Source of the DNA: Bog-756 sp963699055
GTDB lineage: Bacteria; Actinomycetota; Acidimicrobiia; Acidimicrobiales; RAAP-2
Length of the DNA stretch: 64,000 nucleotides
Direction of reading: 5' to 3'
Assembly (NCBI GenBank): GCA_963699055.1
Contig: CAVOTA010000001.1
Location: 558,001 to 622,000 of the forward strand
The translations under genes were made by a program, and so were the position numbers. Below are positions 60,120 through 64,000 of this stretch, one piece after another (position 1 is the first letter of the stretch; each line of letters opens with the position of its first letter). The notes under the pieces were generated by a model, which had not been told where the DNA came from, made no database searches, and was given only the letters and a program-made list of their open reading frames with translations.

Positions 60120-60908
60120 TCAGCCGGGGACGAGGTCATCGGCCGAGGATAGACCCTCCCACCCGGCGGGCGGCGGGGCGAGTCGCCAGTACTGCTCGGG
60201 GACGTTGGCGTCGAGACGCTCGTCCAACAGGTGCTCGGCCCGCAGGGGTGGCAGCTGGCTCCGGTAGCACTCGACCGCCCGGCGTTTGACCGCCGGGTCG
60301 CAGACGACGGGGACCACCGCGGGTGTGGGCCACAGCCCGCCACGGAAGAGCCTGGCCACCCGCCAGGCCAGGAGCCCGGGAAGGTGCACGTAGCCCCCGT
60401 CCTCGTAGCAGAACCAGCTCGGTCCGGGACGGTCGGCACCGAGGAGGTCGCGGGCGAGGAGCCCGGCATCGTGGGTCAGGACGTGGTCGGGGTTGGCCAG
60501 ACCCATCGGCAGGAACACGGCGGTGGCCCCGGCGTCGCGCACGGCAGCCGCCAGGTCCACCGCCACCTCGTCCACCGTGGGGGGACCGTCCGGCGCCGGG
60601 TACTGGTGGTCGACGAATCCGAGCCACACGGGACGGGCACCGAGGCACGCCATCGCCGCCCGGTCCTCGGTGCGTCGCTCCGCCACCACGTCGTCGCCGG
60701 TGGTGAATCCGCCGGCCGCGTCCCAGGGGGACACCGGATCGGGGTAGGCCGGCGGACGCGAGGCCATCACGGTCACGACCGTGCTCCCGGGGTGGGAGCC
60801 CAGCAGATGGGCGGCGCCGAGCGCGGCGTCGTCGAAGTGGGGGGACACCACCACCACCCGGTCGAGCTCGCCCTCGGCCAGGCCGCCCCACATGCGCCGC
60901 GCGTCCAT
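60120..60908 (-). CDS. PIG-L (LmbE-like) deacetylase
   Basis: 262 residues, ATG 60908. Zinc motif SPHFDDAALG (22-31) is the PHxDD signature of PIG-L/MshB-type N-acetyl-sugar deacetylases, and a second His comes from LANPDHVLTHD. The enzymes remove acetyl groups from GlcNAc-containing glycolipids or mycothiol precursors. It lies 27 bp downstream of, and codirectional with, the DrrAB-like exporter genes, so it may tailor the glycolipid or secondary metabolite that is exported. Confidence 0.88.
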   Translation of the reverse strand: MDARRMWGGLAEGELDRVVVVSPHFDDAALGAAHLLGSHPGSTVVTVMASRPPAYPDPVSPWDAAGGFTTGDDVVAERRTEDRAAMACLGARPVWLGFVDHQYPAPDGPPTVDEVAVDLAAAVRDAGATAVFLPMGLANPDHVLTHDAGLLARDLLGADRPGPSWFCYEDGGYVHLPGLLAWRVARLFRGGLWPTPAVVPVVCDPAVKRRAVECYRSQLPPLRAEHLLDERLDANVPEQYWRLAPPPAGWEGLSSADDLVPG

Positions 60909-60935
60909 GCCGGGAGCGTACCGGCCCGGGCCCGG

Positions 60936-61781
60936 TCAGCTCAGGGCGCGGCGGTTGAAGCCGTACCTGCCGATCAGCATCAGTACGAGCAGGTAGGCGA
61001 CGGCGACGACGAAGCAGACCCAGGTGGCGATGTGGGGGACGCTCGGGACCATGAGTCCGCGGAGTCCCTCGCTCACGTAGGTCATGGGGTTGAGGGCCGA
61101 GACGACCTGGAACCACCGGATGTGCCCGAGGGACGGCCACGGGTACTGGCTGGACCCGGTGAAGATGAGCGGGGTGAGGACGAGGGCGAAGGTGACGTTG
61201 ATCCGGTTGGGTGGCACGTAGGTGCCGAGGATCAGGCCCATGGCCGCGCCGAGGAGCGATCCGAGCACCATCATCACGACGACGGCCACGCCGGTCGACG
61301 CCTGCCAGGGGATCGAGCCGAGGATCCAGACGCCGATGGGGAACATCACCGCCCCGGCGACGAACCCGCGCATGGCCGCGAAGACGACCTTCTCCACGGC
61401 GACGGCGCCGACCGGGAGCGGCGCGAGGAGGCGGTCCTCGATCTCGTTGCTGTACGAGAACTCGATGACGAGCGGGAGCGCGGTGCTCTGCAGCCCGGTG
61501 AGGACGGCGGCCAGCGCCACCAGTCCCGGGAACAGGACCTCCTGGTACCCGGGCCGGGCGTAGCCGAGCTCGGTGAGCACCTTGCCGAAGACGAAGAGGA
61601 GGAAGAGAGGTTGGAGGATGACCTGGGCGAGGAAGACGGGGAACTCCCGACCGGTCACGAACAGGTCCCGACGCAGGATCGCCAGGCCCGTCCTCCACGG
61701 ACCCCAGCGGGCGACGGGTCCGACGGCCGCCGTCGGTGCGGCCACCGCCGAGCCGTCCCCGGGGTCGGTCGTGGCGCTCAA
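60936..61781 (-). CDS. ABC-2 type exporter permease (DrrB-like)
   Basis: 281 residues. The start is a TTG at 61781, overlapping the ATPase stop (TTGA) and placed 7 bp after GGAGGTC; no ATG or GTG fits. Six hydrophobic segments, the amphipathic N-terminal RRDLFVTGREFP and the typical ALNPMTYVSEGLRG loop before the last helices identify an ABC-2 permease of the daunorubicin-resistance/NodJ type. With the ATPase it forms an exporter for a drug, lipid or glycoconjugate. Confidence 0.9.
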   Translation of the reverse strand: MSATTDPGDGSAVAAPTAAVGPVARWGPWRTGLAILRRDLFVTGREFPVFLAQVILQPLFLLFVFGKVLTELGYARPGYQEVLFPGLVALAAVLTGLQSTALPLVIEFSYSNEIEDRLLAPLPVGAVAVEKVVFAAMRGFVAGAVMFPIGVWILGSIPWQASTGVAVVVMMVLGSLLGAAMGLILGTYVPPNRINVTFALVLTPLIFTGSSQYPWPSLGHIRWFQVVSALNPMTYVSEGLRGLMVPSVPHIATWVCFVVAVAYLLVLMLIGRYGFNRRALS

Positions 61782-62818
61782 CGCAGCGACCTCCCGGTCA
61801 GGTGGATGAAGACGTCCTCCAGGTTGGGCTCGCCCAGGCGGACGTCGGTGAGCTTGGCCCCGGCGCCGGCGACCAGGGTGGCGACCGGGGCCACGTACGG
61901 GGCGGCCTCCCCGTCCACGTCGATGCGGAAGCGCCAGCCGTTCCCGGTGGGGTCGTCGAGCTGGTCGACGGCGCGGACCCCGGCCAGCCCACCGAGGGCG
62001 AGGCCGAGGGACGTGGCGTCCCCGGTGGCCCCCGACTCCACCGTGCAGTCGAGGGTCCGCTCGCTGTGCATGCCCCGCACCAGCCGTCGGGGGGTGTCGA
62101 GGGCCAGGAGGGTGCCGTGGTCGATGATGGCCACCCGGTCGCTCAAGGTGGCCGCCTCGTCCATGTCGTGCGTGGTGATCACCACCGTCGTGCCCGCCGC
62201 CTTCAGCTCCGCGACCTTGTCCCACAGGAAGAGCCGGGCGGCGGGATCCAGTCCGGTGGAGGGCTCGTCGAGGAACAGGACCGACGGGGTGTGCATGAGG
62301 GCGCGGGCGATCATCATCCGCTGGATCTGGCCGCCGGAGAAGTCGTCGGGCCGGCCGTCGGGACGGTCGGCGAGGCCGAACTGGTCGAGGAGGGCGTCGG
62401 CCAGCTGGTTGCGCCGCGCACGGGGCACGCCGTGGTAGCTGGCGTGGAACAGCAGGTTCTGGCGGACCGACAGCGAGCGGTCGAGGTTGTTCTGCTGGGG
62501 GACCACACCGAGCACGCGTCGGGCGCCCACCGGATCGGCCGCCACGTCGATGCCGGCCACCACGGCCCGACCTCCCGTGGGACGGATCCGTGTGGTGAGG
62601 ATCCCGATGGTGGTGCTCTTGCCGGCCCCGTTGGGCCCGAGGAACCCGAAGACCTCGCCGCGCCGGACGTCGAAGGTCACGCCGGCCAACGAGTCGACCG
62701 GGGACTTGGGGTACCGCTTGGTCAGCCCCTCGACCTCGACGGCCGCGCCCCGGCCGGACGGCCCGGCCCCGGGGGCGGACGCCGGGACGGCGCCGGTGTG
62801 ACGAGGTGCGGTGCTCAT
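61778..62818 (-). CDS. ABC exporter ATP-binding protein (DrrA-like)
   Basis: 346 residues, ATG 62818. Walker A GPNGAGKST (61-69), Q-loop in VVPQQNNLD, signature FSGGQIQR (about 160-167), Walker B VLFLDEPSTGLD and switch THDMDEA are all canonical. The C-terminal extension with EPNLEDVFIHLTG is the DrrA-specific motif. Together with the overlapping permease gene it makes a drug/lipid exporter of the daunorubicin type. A low-complexity leader of 25 residues precedes the domain. Confidence 0.92.
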   Translation of the reverse strand: MSTAPRHTGAVPASAPGAGPSGRGAAVEVEGLTKRYPKSPVDSLAGVTFDVRRGEVFGFLGPNGAGKSTTIGILTTRIRPTGGRAVVAGIDVAADPVGARRVLGVVPQQNNLDRSLSVRQNLLFHASYHGVPRARRNQLADALLDQFGLADRPDGRPDDFSGGQIQRMMIARALMHTPSVLFLDEPSTGLDPAARLFLWDKVAELKAAGTTVVITTHDMDEAATLSDRVAIIDHGTLLALDTPRRLVRGMHSERTLDCTVESGATGDATSLGLALGGLAGVRAVDQLDDPTGNGWRFRIDVDGEAAPYVAPVATLVAGAGAKLTDVRLGEPNLEDVFIHLTGRSLR

Positions 62819-63048
62819 CCCCCGGGTGCACTCCTTTGGCCGACCGGGCCCCGGACGGGCCGGGTCCGGCACGGACGACGTGTCCGCGTCAGGGCCTGAC
62901 GATACGGTACGGCAGGCACGGTCGGCACGGATGAGCGCACCGGCCGGTGGCAACCGTCCGCCGAGGAGGTGGGGATGAGGGTCAGCTCCGTCGTGGCCGG
63001 TCCCGTGGGGTGCGCGCGCCGGTGCCGCCGCCGGGGGTCCGGGGGGAG

Positions 63049-64000
63049 ATGAGCCGCCGGTCGCGGGTGGACCCGATCGCCGCCGCGGGCCGTTCCTGGT
63101 CCCACTTCGCCCACCGCCCACTCGCCACCCGGGTCCGGACCCTGGTCATGGTCGGCGTGGTCGTGGCCGGCGTGGTGGCCTGGGTGGCCGCAGCACCGTC
63201 CGCGACGTCGTCGGCGACCGCCGGCACCCGCCGCCCGGCCCCGCCGGTCGCATCGTCGGGTCCCCCGGGTCCCGACGATGCCAGCACGTCGACCCGGGGG
63301 GTCAGCGCCCATCGGATCAACGTGGTGTTCCCGGTGGTCTCGTTGAATTCGCTGGCCGGACAGGAGGGCTTCGCCCAGGACGCCGAGTACGGCGAGCAGC
63401 AGAAGGCCATCGACTTCTACGTGGGGTTGATCAACCGGGACGGTGGCATCAACGGCCGCACCATCAATCCGATCATCGCCAGCTTCGACCCCACCGACGA
63501 GGCGGACCTGCGGGCACTGTGCAAGACGTGGACCGAGGGGACGCCGGCCGCCTTCGCCGTGCTCGACGGCATCGGCGCGTGGACGGGGGACAACCAGCTG
63601 TGCATCGCCCAGGAGGGCCAGACGCCCTTCATCGGTCAGTGGACCACGGTCACCGACTGGACCGATCAGGGCTCCCCCTACCTGTGGTGGACCGGCCCCG
63701 ACCAGGCGGTCGTCCTCCAGGCCGTGGTCGACTGGGGACTGCGTTCGGGACTCATCGACCGGTCCCGGGCCCTCGGGGTCATCGCCGGCGACCGGGCGTC
63801 GGACCAGCTGGCCCTCGACGACTACCTCCTGCCCGACCTGCGGCGGGCCGGGGTCGACCCCGTCGTCGAGACCATCGCCTCGGACCCGTCGGACACCGCC
63901 ACGACCGACTCCCAGGCCCCGTTGGTCGTCCAGCAACTGCGCAGTGCCGGGGTGACCTCGGTACTCCCGCTCATCCCCTTCAACGTCTTCTACCCGGTCC
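63049..64000 (+). CDS. ABC-type substrate-binding protein (type I periplasmic fold), 3' end cut by window
   Basis: Open frame of 317 codons from ATG 63049 (GGGGGGAG directly upstream) running off the window. After a basic N-terminus comes one membrane segment (VRTLVMVGVVVAGVVAWVA, about 45-63) without a lipobox, so it may be anchored by an uncleaved signal. The following INVVFPVVSLNSLAG, DFYVGLINRDGGINGRTINPII and LLPDLRRAGVDPVVETI strands match the Leu/Ile/Val-binding protein fold. The expected permease and ATPase genes would be beyond the window. It is distinct from the lipoprotein at 35553. Confidence 0.85.
   Translation, partial: MSRRSRVDPIAAAGRSWSHFAHRPLATRVRTLVMVGVVVAGVVAWVAAAPSATSSATAGTRRPAPPVASSGPPGPDDASTSTRGVSAHRINVVFPVVSLNSLAGQEGFAQDAEYGEQQKAIDFYVGLINRDGGINGRTINPIIASFDPTDEADLRALCKTWTEGTPAAFAVLDGIGAWTGDNQLCIAQEGQTPFIGQWTTVTDWTDQGSPYLWWTGPDQAVVLQAVVDWGLRSGLIDRSRALGVIAGDRASDQLALDDYLLPDLRRAGVDPVVETIASDPSDTATTDSQAPLVVQQLRSAGVTSVLPLIPFNVFYPV

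Noticed and set aside
1..64000. CRISPR array, tRNA, rRNA, IS element, prophage or toxin-antitoxin pair
   Set aside because: No regularly spaced repeats, no cloverleaf or rRNA-like stretch, no transposase or integrase motif and no small overlapping toxin/antitoxin genes were seen on either strand.

Overview
This is a very G+C-rich, densely packed chromosomal segment with many GTG starts, 1-4 bp stop/start overlaps and purine-rich ribosome binding sites. It reads as an actinobacterium. The mix of family-III CoA-transferases, amidohydrolase-2 proteins, tandem acyl-CoA dehydrogenases, P450s and thiolase/DUF35 pairs fits Acidimicrobiia or a mycobacterium-like relative. That placement is inference, since the window holds no rRNA, tRNA or other phylogenetic marker. 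I found 58 protein genes, the first and last cut by the window edges, and no IS element, phage gene, CRISPR array or RNA gene.

Layout. 0-6.8 kb: 3' end of an amidohydrolase-3, an amidohydrolase-2/class II aldolase pair, a VOC protein, a ferritin-like protein, an acyl-CoA ligase and a crotonase with a long N-terminal extension. 6.8-12.2 kb: a CoA-transferase with rearranged domain order, two more amidohydrolases and a normal CoA-transferase. 12.2-18.1 kb: SDR, cytochrome P450, APH-type kinase, acyl-CoA ligase and a crotonase lacking both catalytic glutamates. 18.2-20.1 kb: copper amine oxidase. 20.3-26.0 kb: an operon of P450-type ferredoxin, double-length acyl-CoA dehydrogenase, ACAD10/11-type dehydrogenase, APH-type kinase and SDR. 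26.0-33.0 kb: class II aldolase, SDR/VOC/Gfo-Idh operon, acyl-CoA ligase, sulfatase. 33.2-35.4 kb: RidA, RraA-like, cupin and ureidoglycolate-lyase-like proteins. 35.6-41.8 kb: a branched-chain-type ABC importer with LivH and LivM fused, coupled to a thiolase. 42-45 kb: a somewhat less G+C-rich block (CMD protein, zinc alcohol dehydrogenase, SnoaL-like, PNPOx-like). 45-50.6 kb: SDR, crotonase, thiolase-like protein and two acyl-CoA dehydrogenases. 50.6-57.7 kb: TetR, P450, a small subunit/GMC oxidoreductase pair, a thiolase-like/DUF35 pair and a 2-hydroxyacid dehydrogenase. 57.8-62.8 kb: FGGY kinase, SDR, PIG-L deacetylase and a DrrAB-like exporter. 63.0 kb-end: a second, truncated ABC-type binding protein.

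Taken together this is a catabolic region for carboxylic acids: import, CoA activation (three ligases, two CoA-transferases), hydroxylation (two P450s), alcohol oxidation (GMC, SDRs, ADH) and beta-oxidation or retro-aldol cleavage. The most interesting unit is 22.8-26.0 kb. It looks like a split version of the ACAD10/ACAD11 (bacterial LvaA/LvaC) system, which phosphorylates hydroxyacyl-CoAs and eliminates the phosphate. A second kinase beside a P450 at 13-15.5 kb may feed the same chemistry. Other points worth checking are a probable TetR operator inside the P450 promoter, a sugar kinase with no canonical start codon, and a steroid-type thiolase/DUF35 aldolase.
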